A stretch of DNA of 8,056 nucleotides from contig JAISNW010000258.1 in the NCBI GenBank assembly GCA_031276055.1, forward strand, positions 1 to 8,056, written 5' to 3'. Position 1 is the stretch's first letter. Each line of letters opens with the position of its first letter. Origin of the DNA: Deferribacteraceae bacterium. GTDB lineage: Bacteria > Chrysiogenota > Deferribacteres > Deferribacterales > JAISNW01. The notes beneath the pieces were generated by a model. It worked only from the letters and a program-made list of their open reading frames with translations. It was not told where the DNA came from and did no database searches. Of this stretch, positions 1 to 5,471 are shown piece after piece. The translations under genes were made by a program, and so were the position numbers.

Positions 1-821
1 CTCTTCTGAAGCTTTCCTGCGAAATCTTTATGGGCAGGGAGGATACCGAGAGGCAGGCGTTAAATGTCTACCGTATGCGCCTTTTAGGCGCCAAAGTCCA
101 CTCCGTAACAGCTGGTACAATGACGTTAAAAGATGCTGTAAGCCAGGCTATGCGGGAGTGGACAAAGAGTGTAAAAGACACCCACTACCTTTTAGGTTCT
201 GTTATGGGACCGCACCCATTCCCTGAAATAGTCAGGGACTTTCAGAGCGTTATCAGCCGTGAGGCGCGCCGAGAGATATTAGAAAGGGAGGGGAAACTGC
301 CCGCGGCAGTGATAGCTTGCGTTGGGGGAGGTTCTAATGCTATCGGCGCATTCTACCACTTCATAGAAGATGATTCTGTTCAACTCATAGGTTGTGAAGC
401 CGCAGGGCTGGGGATAGATACAGATAAACACGCTGCTTCTGTTGCAATGGGGAGTTTAGGGGTATTCCATGGCATGAAATCGCTCTTCTGCCAGAACAGC
501 GAAGGGCAGATAGCCCCTGTTTACTCTATATCCGCTGGGCTAGACTACCCGGGGATAGGTCCTGAACACGCCTACCTTAACCAGATAGGGCGGGCGCATT
601 ATTACCCAATAACAGATATAGAGGCGGTGGACGCATTTTACTGCCTCTCGCGCACAGAGGGGATTATCCCCGCAATTGAATCTGCCCACGCTGTTGCATA
701 TGCGGTTAAAATTGCTAAAGATTACCCAAAAGACGAAAGCATCATCATCTGCCTTTCAGGCCGCGGCGATAAAGACGTTGCAGCTATAGCAAGATATAAA
801 GGGGAGAATATAAGCGAATAA
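1..821 (+). CDS. trpB: Tryptophan synthase beta chain, C-terminal part (5' end outside window)
   Basis: This PLP enzyme makes L-tryptophan from indole and L-serine, normally as an alpha2beta2 complex with TrpA in the cytoplasm. The frame is open from the left edge (codons begin at position 3), so the ATG at 30 is internal: the residues before it (LSCEIF, then [12 protein letters not shown]) match conserved TrpB sequence. About 272 of the usual ~400 residues are present. Visible motifs, numbered from the Met at 30, are the PLP-phosphate loop GGGSNA (about 99-104), the [12 protein letters not shown] block (about 168-179), [12 protein letters not shown] with the conserved Glu (about 210-221), and LSGRGDKD with the Ser that contacts the pyridine nitrogen. 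The PLP lysine and catalytic Glu lie upstream of the window. The sequence is of TrpB1 type, which usually partners TrpA, yet no trpA follows; it could lie upstream. The identification is secure. Confidence 0.97.
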   Translation, partial: LLKLSCEIFMGREDTERQALNVYRMRLLGAKVHSVTAGTMTLKDAVSQAMREWTKSVKDTHYLLGSVMGPHPFPEIVRDFQSVISREARREILEREGKLPAAVIACVGGGSNAIGAFYHFIEDDSVQLIGCEAAGLGIDTDKHAASVAMGSLGVFHGMKSLFCQNSEGQIAPVYSISAGLDYPGIGPEHAYLNQIGRAHYYPITDIEAVDAFYCLSRTEGIIPAIESAHAVAYAVKIAKDYPKDESIIICLSGRGDKDVAAIARYKGENISE

Positions 822-883
822 TTCAGCTAAATATAATAAAATAATAACCAACCTTTAACGTCTTTACCCTATATCATATTTAT

Positions 884-889
884 AAGGAG
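884..889 (+). promoter_or_regulatory. Strong Shine-Dalgarno site of the 33-aa ORF
   Basis: AAGGAG sits five bases before ATG 895, in the 73-bp AT-rich gap after trpB. It is the main evidence that this short ORF is translated. The same hexamer precedes the TTG start at 7227. Confidence 0.6.
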
Positions 890-894
890 AAGAT

Positions 895-996
895 ATGCCC
901 AATCTATTTACAAAACTTCACGACGTTCTGCACGAATATTTCCCTCTAAGCAAGCCCGCGTGCGGTAAAGGCGATGCATACGCAAAAAGCTTATAA
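895..996 (+). CDS. Possible small protein, 33 aa, unknown family
   Basis: The ORF starts with ATG five bases after a perfect AAGGAG (884-889) and ends at TAA 994-996. The product begins MPNLFTKLHDVLHEYF and ends AYAKSL. It has no signal peptide or membrane helix, one Cys, and a mix of basic, acidic and aromatic residues that looks protein-like. I do not recognise it, and it does not resemble the start of TrpA. Its 3' end runs into the first copy of a 21-nt hairpin repeat, and the small lipoprotein gene begins 28 bases downstream. The ribosome site is as good as any in the window, which is the main argument for translation. Alternatives are a leader peptide for the next gene or the 5' stub of a gene truncated at the repeat. 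Confidence 0.4.
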   Translation: MPNLFTKLHDVLHEYFPLSKPACGKGDAYAKSL

Positions 997-997
997 T
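977..997 (+). repeat. 21-nt hairpin repeat, copy 1 (imperfect stem, carries TATAAT)
   Basis: CATACGC, five A, then GCTTATAAT matches copy 2 at 1192-1212 in 19 of 21 positions. Here the stem ATACGC/GCTTAT has one C-T mismatch around an A5 loop. The last six bases (992-997) are a perfect TATAAT, about 27 bases before the lipoprotein start, so this copy could serve as its -10 element. I see no convincing -35 hexamer at 16-18 bp. Confidence 0.55.
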
Positions 998-1010
998 AAA
1001 ATACGGTTTA

Positions 1011-1015
1011 AGAGG
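1011..1015 (+). promoter_or_regulatory. Ribosome binding site of the small lipoprotein
   Basis: AGAGG lies nine bases before ATG 1025. Spacing is acceptable though slightly long. Together with the TATAAT at 992-997 it would give a leader of about 21 nt. Confidence 0.4.
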
Positions 1016-1024
1016 CAATAACCT

Positions 1025-1153
1025 ATGAAAAAGCTGCTGGTAGTTTTAGGATTGGTATTTTCGGTGTTTGCGTTTGGCTGCGATGACACGGGTGAAGATT
1101 CAGAGTTTGATGATGAACAACAAACAGAGCAGATTGAAATTGGCGGGGAGTGA
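1025..1153 (+). CDS. Very small acidic lipoprotein, 42 aa, unknown family
   Basis: Translation from ATG 1025 gives MKKLLVVLGLVFSVFAFGC followed by a short tail, ending at TGA 1151-1153. This is a typical type II signal peptide: two Lys, a hydrophobic core at residues 4-17, and a lipobox-like AFGC with Cys19 as the predicted lipidated residue. Phe at -2 is somewhat atypical. The 24-residue mature peptide has 11 acidic and no basic residues, with Asp at +2 and +3. In enterobacteria Asp at +2 keeps lipoproteins in the inner membrane; whether that rule applies here is unknown. An RBS-like AGAGG precedes it, and the hairpin repeat occurs on both sides. It converges on the sigma-54 activator gene. 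I know of no family that fits; entericidin-like small lipoproteins are comparable in size only. The signal peptide makes a chance ORF unlikely. Confidence 0.65.
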   Translation: MKKLLVVLGLVFSVFAFGCDDTGEDSEFDDEQQTEQIEIGGE

Positions 1154-1170
1154 ATAATTCCGAAATTGCG

Positions 1171-1190
1171 CAGACGGACGAAACAGTCTG
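1171..1190. other. Hairpin between convergent genes
   Basis: CAGAC (1171-1175) pairs with GTCTG (1186-1190) around a 10-nt loop. It lies just past the lipoprotein stop and next to the second hairpin at 1193-1209. The pair may form a bidirectional transcript end between the convergent genes. Confidence 0.35.
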
Positions 1191-1192
1191 AC

Positions 1193-1219
1193 ATACGCGA
1201 AAAGCGTATAATTTTATTT
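1193..1219 (+). terminator. Hairpin terminator (repeat copy 2) between convergent genes
   Basis: ATACGC (1193-1198), loop GAAAA, GCGTAT (1204-1209) form a perfect 6-bp stem followed by AATTTTATTT. This suits a rho-independent terminator for the plus-strand small genes, though the U-tract is broken. It overlaps the last codons of the minus-strand regulator. The 21 bases at 1192-1212 are the second copy of the repeat at 977-997. Confidence 0.5.
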
Positions 1220-2614
1220 CGCCTTGTTCTTATTTAATATCCGTTTGTTCAGCGCCTGCCGAGATATTCCTAAGAGCGCAGCCGCTCTCTTCTGGTTGCC
1301 GCTGCACTTCTCCATAGCCTTTGCAACAAGGTAATCTTCGGCGTCTTTTAAGGTAGGAAATCCGCCGGTAGATAGCTTTAAGAGCGGATTTTCTCTGATC
1401 TTCGGAGCTGCCTTTGCGATATAGCGCTTAAACTGCGTTAAGGCGAGCGGCCCTCTTTTATGGGTGGCAACGGCATCGTTTACCATAGCTTCAAGTTCGC
1501 GCACATTGCCAGGATATGAATAACGGCTTAGATAGTCAACCAGCTCGGCAGATACGGCGGGCGGGGTTTTCCCCATAGCGGCGGATGATTTTTTTACAAA
1601 GTGTATAAGAAGAGGGGCTATATCGTCTAAACGTTCCCTTAACGGCGGTATAGTTAAACTGTGGGTATGAATTCTATAATATAAGTCTTTTCTAAACCCT
1701 CCCCTATTAAGCTCTAAAAGGAGGTCTTTATTAGTGGCAAGAACGAGTTTAACATCCATAGATAAGCTGACGTCTGAACCGAGCGGGTAATAGGTGTTCT
1801 CCTGAATTAACCTCAACAGCTTTATCTGGCTCTGTTCAGGCAGCTCCCCGATCTCATCAAGGAGGAGAACTCCCCCCTTCGCCTTAGCTAATATCCCCTT
1901 CCTCTCCGCAATAGCGCCTGTGAAAGCCCCTTTTGTGTGTCCGAATAGGGTGTCGGCAAAAACATTATCATCCACCCCTGCAATATTGACGGTAATAAAA
2001 GGGTCGCGCCCTGAAAGTTTATGAATGGCTTTTGCAAAGAGCTCTTTCCCTGAACCTGTTTCGCCTGAGATAAGAACAGGCTGCATAGAGATAGATATCT
2101 CTTCTAAATATCTAAATATGGAGAGCATATTTGGATTCACTGTAACTATATGGCTGAAGGCATCGGGCGTAAAAAACTTAGGTGAACCATAGTGGCTTAC
2201 AGCTACTTCAAGGGCGTCTAAGAGCATACTCCGCTCAATACCGCGGACAGCGGTGATATTGAGGTGCAAACGCACCATAGACAGTTCCAGAAGATCATAA
2301 GCCCCCGAGCGCATAAATTCCACCACAGTTGGAGGGTCTGTATGCTCTGCAGCCACTATAACCTGAAGTTTTGGGGAGAAACTCTTAATCTTCAGGATAA
2401 GCTCAGTGGAAGATTTCAGAGAGCCGGCCTCTAAAATTACAAGAGAGACCCTATTTTCCTCGATGAAACGGAAACACTCACCCTCTTTTACCGTCCAGAC
2501 ATGTGAAAACTCTTCTCTAAGGATTAGGGTAAGCTGATCTATAACTTCCCGCCTTGAACCTGCCACAAGGATAGGTTCATCTTTCATAGCGGAGGCTTTA
2601 TGCAGCAAAGCCAT
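1214..2614 (-). CDS. Sigma-54-dependent transcriptional activator with degenerate receiver domain
   Basis: This 466-aa NtrC-family activator uses ATP to remodel sigma-54 RNA polymerase at promoters. Residues ~14-125 resemble a receiver domain, ~155-385 form the AAA+ domain, and 438-460 a Fis-type helix-turn-helix (NQKRAAALLGISRQALNKRI). The ATPase looks complete: Walker A GETGSGK (184-190), GAFTGA sigma-54 loop (229-234), Walker B LLLDE (250-254), the FRKDLYYR arginines (R308, R314) and sensor II YPGNVRELE (367-375). The receiver is degraded: the N-terminal acidic pair is absent (ILVAGS), the phospho-Asp position is Glu62 (VILEAG), the Thr/Ser is Ala, and the Lys before Pro is missing (LLELS). 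Phosphorylation control is therefore unlikely; Glu might mimic it. It is the last gene of the transporter operon, six bases after the preceding stop, with a weak AGGG site for the chosen ATG. An internal Met10 start lacks a ribosome site. Target genes are unknown. Confidence 0.95.
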   Translation of the reverse strand: MALLHKASAMKDEPILVAGSRREVIDQLTLILREEFSHVWTVKEGECFRFIEENRVSLVILEAGSLKSSTELILKIKSFSPKLQVIVAAEHTDPPTVVEFMRSGAYDLLELSMVRLHLNITAVRGIERSMLLDALEVAVSHYGSPKFFTPDAFSHIVTVNPNMLSIFRYLEEISISMQPVLISGETGSGKELFAKAIHKLSGRDPFITVNIAGVDDNVFADTLFGHTKGAFTGAIAERKGILAKAKGGVLLLDEIGELPEQSQIKLLRLIQENTYYPLGSDVSLSMDVKLVLATNKDLLLELNRGGFRKDLYYRIHTHSLTIPPLRERLDDIAPLLIHFVKKSSAAMGKTPPAVSAELVDYLSRYSYPGNVRELEAMVNDAVATHKRGPLALTQFKRYIAKAAPKIRENPLLKLSTGGFPTLKDAEDYLVAKAMEKCSGNQKRAAALLGISRQALNKRILNKNKAK

Positions 2615-2620
2615 ATTGCC

Positions 2621-3157
2621 CTAATATTTATCCACTATAACTTCTGCAACACGCACAAAACGTTGAATGAATAGGTTGTAGCTTGCGCTGTCAAAGATAA
2701 TAGGGGGTGCGTTTATTGCAACTCTGCCCTCATCATAGGCAAATTTGCTCCACTGTATATAACCATCCTTTTGCTCCACATAGGCGTAAACCGTATCTTC
2801 AGAGAGATCGTCCGCAGGGGCGAGGCAGGGAAACCAGACATCAACCTTATCCGCCAATTCCATTACTTTTAACTGGTTTAATGGGCTGGAAAGCCTTACA
2901 GGGGCTGAAAACCCATTCGGCAGCTCATCCCCTCGATCCATGAGGAAAGTTGAGAGCAGCCTCCCATCGATCATAATCTGGTATCTGTCATTTACCTCTT
3001 TTAAGGAGATGATTGCAGTATAAGGGGCGCTGGTCTTGGCTATCTTAGCGAGCTTTAGATGGTCTTCTTTCAACTTTCTGTCAAGTCTAAGAACAGCAAT
3101 AATAACTGAGACGAACAGCACAACAAATCCGATGGTGACAATAAAGATAGTATTCAT
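2621..3157 (-). CDS. Membrane-anchored protein of unknown function, 178 aa
   Basis: One N-terminal membrane helix (about residues 4-23, MNTIFIVTIGFVVLFV onward) is followed by a basic stretch (RLDRKLKEDHLKLAK). By the positive-inside rule this places the remaining ~150 residues in the cytoplasm. The soluble part looks like a mixed alpha/beta domain with many short strands (YTAIISLKEVNDRYQIMIDG, VYAYVEQKDGYIQW). I recognise no family and no catalytic motif. Its start overlaps the transporter stop as ATGA and has no Shine-Dalgarno site, which points to translational coupling. The sigma-54 activator follows six bases after its stop. Lying between a transporter and a regulator, it may be an accessory subunit or a link between them; this is inferred from position only. 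Confidence 0.85.
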   Translation of the reverse strand: MNTIFIVTIGFVVLFVSVIIAVLRLDRKLKEDHLKLAKIAKTSAPYTAIISLKEVNDRYQIMIDGRLLSTFLMDRGDELPNGFSAPVRLSSPLNQLKVMELADKVDVWFPCLAPADDLSEDTVYAYVEQKDGYIQWSKFAYDEGRVAINAPPIIFDSASYNLFIQRFVRVAEVIVDKY

Positions 3158-4974
3158 AAGCTAAAAGGAAATATTAATGGTAAAACAAGCACCATTACAA
3201 CTCCCATGAGAAGCTGCAAAGGTCCACCCACCTTCACATAATCTGAAAAGGTGTATCTGCCGGGCGCCATAACCATAACGTTAGGAGGGGTTGAAAATGG
3301 GCTCATAAAGCACATGCTGGCGGCTACAGTGACCGCCATTAAAAAGGGGTATGGGCTTAAACCTACTGTTTTAGCGACTGAAAACGCTATGGGGGCAAAG
3401 AGGATCGCTGTTGCGGTATTGCTTATAAAGAGGGTAAGCACCGAGGCGCCAAAATAGACGCCCGCCAAGATAATAATAGGGCTGCCCCCGCCAAGTCCTG
3501 CCGCTAAAGCGTTCGAGGCAGCCTCAACCGCTCCTGTCTTTTCCAGTGCGGTAGCCATAGGGATCATCGCTGCTATTAAAACTACGCTCTGCCAATTCAC
3601 CGCCTTATACGCTTCCTGCATCCCTTTAACGCAACCAGCGGCTACCATTAGAACCGCCGCTAAGATGACGGAAACGGCAGGTTGGAGCAAACCCGCCGCC
3701 ATAGAGACTATCATAAAAAGGAGGATCCCCGCCGCTATCGGCGCTTTTTCATCTAACGTCACTTTCGCCGCCTCTTCTAAGGGGCGACCCACCAGTACGA
3801 TATTATCATATTCTTCATCAAGGCGCGCTAGATCGTTCCAACTGCCTTGCAAAAGGATCGCGTCGCCCGCTTTCATCACTTCATCTTTTATCCCTTCAAA
3901 TTTATGCACCCCTTTATGGTTAATCCCTAAGATGCTGACGCGGTAGTTCTCCCTAAACTTTGAATTTTTTACTGAAACGCCTATAAGACGTGAATTAGGC
4001 ATAAGCAGCGCCTCTGCTATCCCTAAATTGCTGTGCATATGGGCGGGCATCCTAACAGCAGCAAGTTTATTCTCCGCCATAAATCTATCAAAGTTCGCCT
4101 CTGCTGCCAATATTTCAACTATATCATACTCTTGTAGGATTGTATTTGGGGATGCAAGCTCTTCCACCCCCTTTGAAAAAAAACTTTTCCGTTTATTCCT
4201 GATAACTTTTATTAAACTCACAGAATATCTATCTGTTATATTGAGCTCTTTCAGAGGGATGCCTACTAGAGGGGAGCCTAGCTCTAAGATTGCAAGGTGC
4301 GTATTGGCAGATATTTTATACTCTCCTGCCAGTTGAGCCAAACTTTTTGAGCGGGCTTTAGGGGGAGAACCCGCTCTATCTGAGAGAAAGAGCTTTGATA
4401 AAAACCATATTCCAATAAGCCCAACAACAAAGGTTACACACCCCACCGGTGCAAAGGAGAAGAACTTTATATCGTGATAGCCCCCTTCACTAAGAACGCC
4501 CGCTATAACTAGGTTTGGGGTGGTGCCTATAAGGGTGAACATCCCGCCTAATGTAGATGCATAAGATAGAGGGATAAGAAGCCGCCGCGGGTTGATATTA
4601 GAGTTCATGGTCATACTTATAACTATAGGCAGCATAAGAGCGACCGTTCCAGAGTTGCTGATAAAAGCCCCTACAAGCGTTGTAACTACTATAATAAGCA
4701 GCAGCAGCTTCTCTTCACTGGCTTTAGCGAACGCAAGCATCTTAGAGCTGACGAGCATAGCAAGACCAGTGCGGAGGATGCCGCTTCCTACTATAAAAAG
4801 CCCTATCATCATTAAAACTACTGGGTCCGAAAAGCTCTTGAACGCTTCGGGCGGGGTTAAAACGCCTGTTAATATGAGCGCAAGCAACGCGCACAACGCC
4901 ACTAGGTCAGAGCGGATGCGCCCATGAACAAAGAGCACAACAGATGCCAATAATATTATAAGTGTTGCTACCAT
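3154..4974 (-). CDS. SLC13/DASS-family anion transporter with two TrkA-C (RCK-C) domains
   Basis: This 606-aa inner-membrane permease belongs to the SLC13 / divalent anion symporter group, whose members carry sulfate, phosphate or dicarboxylates, often with Na+. Membrane helices fill residues 1-~200 and ~410-606. The two inverted halves carry the expected paired motifs: SNSGT (106-110) with TTPN (151-154), and SNTAT (518-522) with TPPN (562-565). Between them lies a cytoplasmic insert of two TrkA-C-like domains, about 222-302 and 312-396 (for example LGSPLVGIPLKEL and NSRLIGVSVKNSKFRENY). This layout is typical of the 'SLC13 family permease with TrkA-C' group, some members of which are sulfate transporters; the substrate here cannot be read from sequence. 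It heads the minus-strand operon and overlaps the next gene by ATGA. No ribosome site precedes its ATG, and a TATAAT lies only seven bases upstream. No in-frame alternative start occurs before an upstream stop. Confidence 0.95.
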   Translation of the reverse strand: MVATLIILLASVVLFVHGRIRSDLVALCALLALILTGVLTPPEAFKSFSDPVVLMMIGLFIVGSGILRTGLAMLVSSKMLAFAKASEEKLLLLIIVVTTLVGAFISNSGTVALMLPIVISMTMNSNINPRRLLIPLSYASTLGGMFTLIGTTPNLVIAGVLSEGGYHDIKFFSFAPVGCVTFVVGLIGIWFLSKLFLSDRAGSPPKARSKSLAQLAGEYKISANTHLAILELGSPLVGIPLKELNITDRYSVSLIKVIRNKRKSFFSKGVEELASPNTILQEYDIVEILAAEANFDRFMAENKLAAVRMPAHMHSNLGIAEALLMPNSRLIGVSVKNSKFRENYRVSILGINHKGVHKFEGIKDEVMKAGDAILLQGSWNDLARLDEEYDNIVLVGRPLEEAAKVTLDEKAPIAAGILLFMIVSMAAGLLQPAVSVILAAVLMVAAGCVKGMQEAYKAVNWQSVVLIAAMIPMATALEKTGAVEAASNALAAGLGGGSPIIILAGVYFGASVLTLFISNTATAILFAPIAFSVAKTVGLSPYPFLMAVTVAASMCFMSPFSTPPNVMVMAPGRYTFSDYVKVGGPLQLLMGVVMVLVLPLIFPFSL

Positions 4975-5125
4975 TAGTTTGATTATAGAGCTAAAAGGAG
5001 ATAAGGCAAGTAAAAATTCCGTATAAAAGAGGGGGTTCCAATTACCTCGTCTGCATATGATTAAACCCTAAAGGATTTTATATTTAATGCCGATAAGATA
5101 ATAACTGTTATATTGGGGTATACTA
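4975..5125. promoter_or_regulatory. Divergent intergenic control region
   Basis: This 151-bp AT-rich gap separates the divergent transporter and pncB operons, so it should hold promoters for both. The transporter side has the TATAAT described separately. On the pncB side TATATT (5109-5114) and TATACT (5119-5124) are -10-like, but neither has a good -35. I see no clear operator palindrome, sigma-54 site or riboswitch. Confidence 0.4.
4982..5009 (-). promoter_or_regulatory. Candidate sigma-70 promoter of the transporter operon (leaderless)
   Basis: On the minus strand TTGCCT (5004-5009) and a perfect TATAAT (4982-4987) are 16 bp apart. The expected transcription start falls at about 4975, one base before the ATG of the SLC13 gene, so the mRNA would be leaderless or nearly so. 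This fits the absence of any Shine-Dalgarno sequence there. Confidence 0.45.
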
Positions 5126-5142
5126 ATGAGGAAGACGAATTT

Positions 5143-5147
5143 AAGGG
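5143..5147 (+). promoter_or_regulatory. Shine-Dalgarno site that decides the start of the 105-aa protein
   Basis: AAGGG lies five bases before ATG 5153. It has the same layout as the site of the membrane gene at 6704. It favours 5153 over the earlier ATG at 5126, which abuts a TATACT -10-like element and has only GGGG upstream. Confidence 0.5.
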
Positions 5148-5152
5148 TTGAA

Positions 5153-5470
5153 ATGGTATTGGAAAATTTTATAAAGAACGAGATATCCTCTACAGACGGC
5201 AGGATAGTTGCAACCCGCTCTTTTGTAAATACACTGCGAGGCGAGCTTGCCTCCTACTCTGCAAGGATGCCGTTTGAAACAGAGGAGAGAAAATATTTCA
5301 TGATGATCTTAACGCTCTTTCATGATATGATTAACACCTATGATGAAGAGATTGAGCTGCTCATCGATAAGAGAGAAAAGATGCTTGAACACCTTATGAA
5401 TGTAAAGAGCGTAACAGCCTACCTGAACCCTTTCCCTGATAGTGTTGTTGCGGGTTATTCGATAAATTAG
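5153..5470 (+). CDS. Small helical protein of unknown function, 105 aa
   Basis: I do not recognise this protein. It has no signal peptide, membrane helix or cysteine, and is predicted mostly alpha-helical: two charged, amphipathic stretches (about residues 1-38 and 42-88) and a short hydrophobic tail ending GYSIN. The stretch ETEERKYFMMILTLFHDMI followed by EEIELLIDKREKMLEH could form a helical hairpin or coiled coil, so a dimeric or partner-binding role is plausible. Start choice: ATG 5153 has AAGGG at ideal spacing; an in-frame ATG at 5126 would add nine residues (MRKTNLRVE). Its TAG is separated by one base from the pncB ATG, indicating co-translation, so a role connected to NAD salvage is possible but unproven. 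Confidence 0.8.
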   Translation: MVLENFIKNEISSTDGRIVATRSFVNTLRGELASYSARMPFETEERKYFMMILTLFHDMINTYDEEIELLIDKREKMLEHLMNVKSVTAYLNPFPDSVVAGYSIN

Positions 5471-5471
5471 T

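Noticed and set aside
822..894. Attenuator or riboswitch after trpB
   Set aside because: It is only a 73-bp AT-rich gap with no stable stem, no Trp codons and no aptamer-like structure. A TATAAT at 832-837 lacks a -35.
991..1194. 67-aa minus-strand ORF antisense to the small lipoprotein
   Set aside because: It has no ribosome site, its product is low-complexity Ser/Asn-rich, and it is fully antisense to a frame with a clear signal peptide.
2585..2587. Internal Met10 as start of the sigma-54 activator
   Set aside because: There is no Shine-Dalgarno sequence upstream of it, whereas the upstream ATG has AGGG and close coupling to the preceding gene.
2707..4927. Plus-strand ORFs at 2707-2943, 3251-3457, 3665-3946, 4028-4336 and 4592-4927
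   Set aside because: All lie antisense inside the well-supported SLC13 and 178-aa genes, lack ribosome sites, and show no family motifs.
3159..4999. 11-bp direct repeat AGCTAAAAGGA at 3159-3169 and 4989-4999 bracketing the SLC13 gene
   Set aside because: Several 11-bp matches are expected by chance in 8 kb. One copy is inside coding sequence, and there are no other signs of mobility.
5000..5021. Sigma-54-like promoter (GG, AT-rich spacer, TTGC on the minus strand) before the transporter operon
   Set aside because: The GG-to-GC spacing is one base too long and the -24 element matches poorly. A sigma-70 TATAAT explains the start better.
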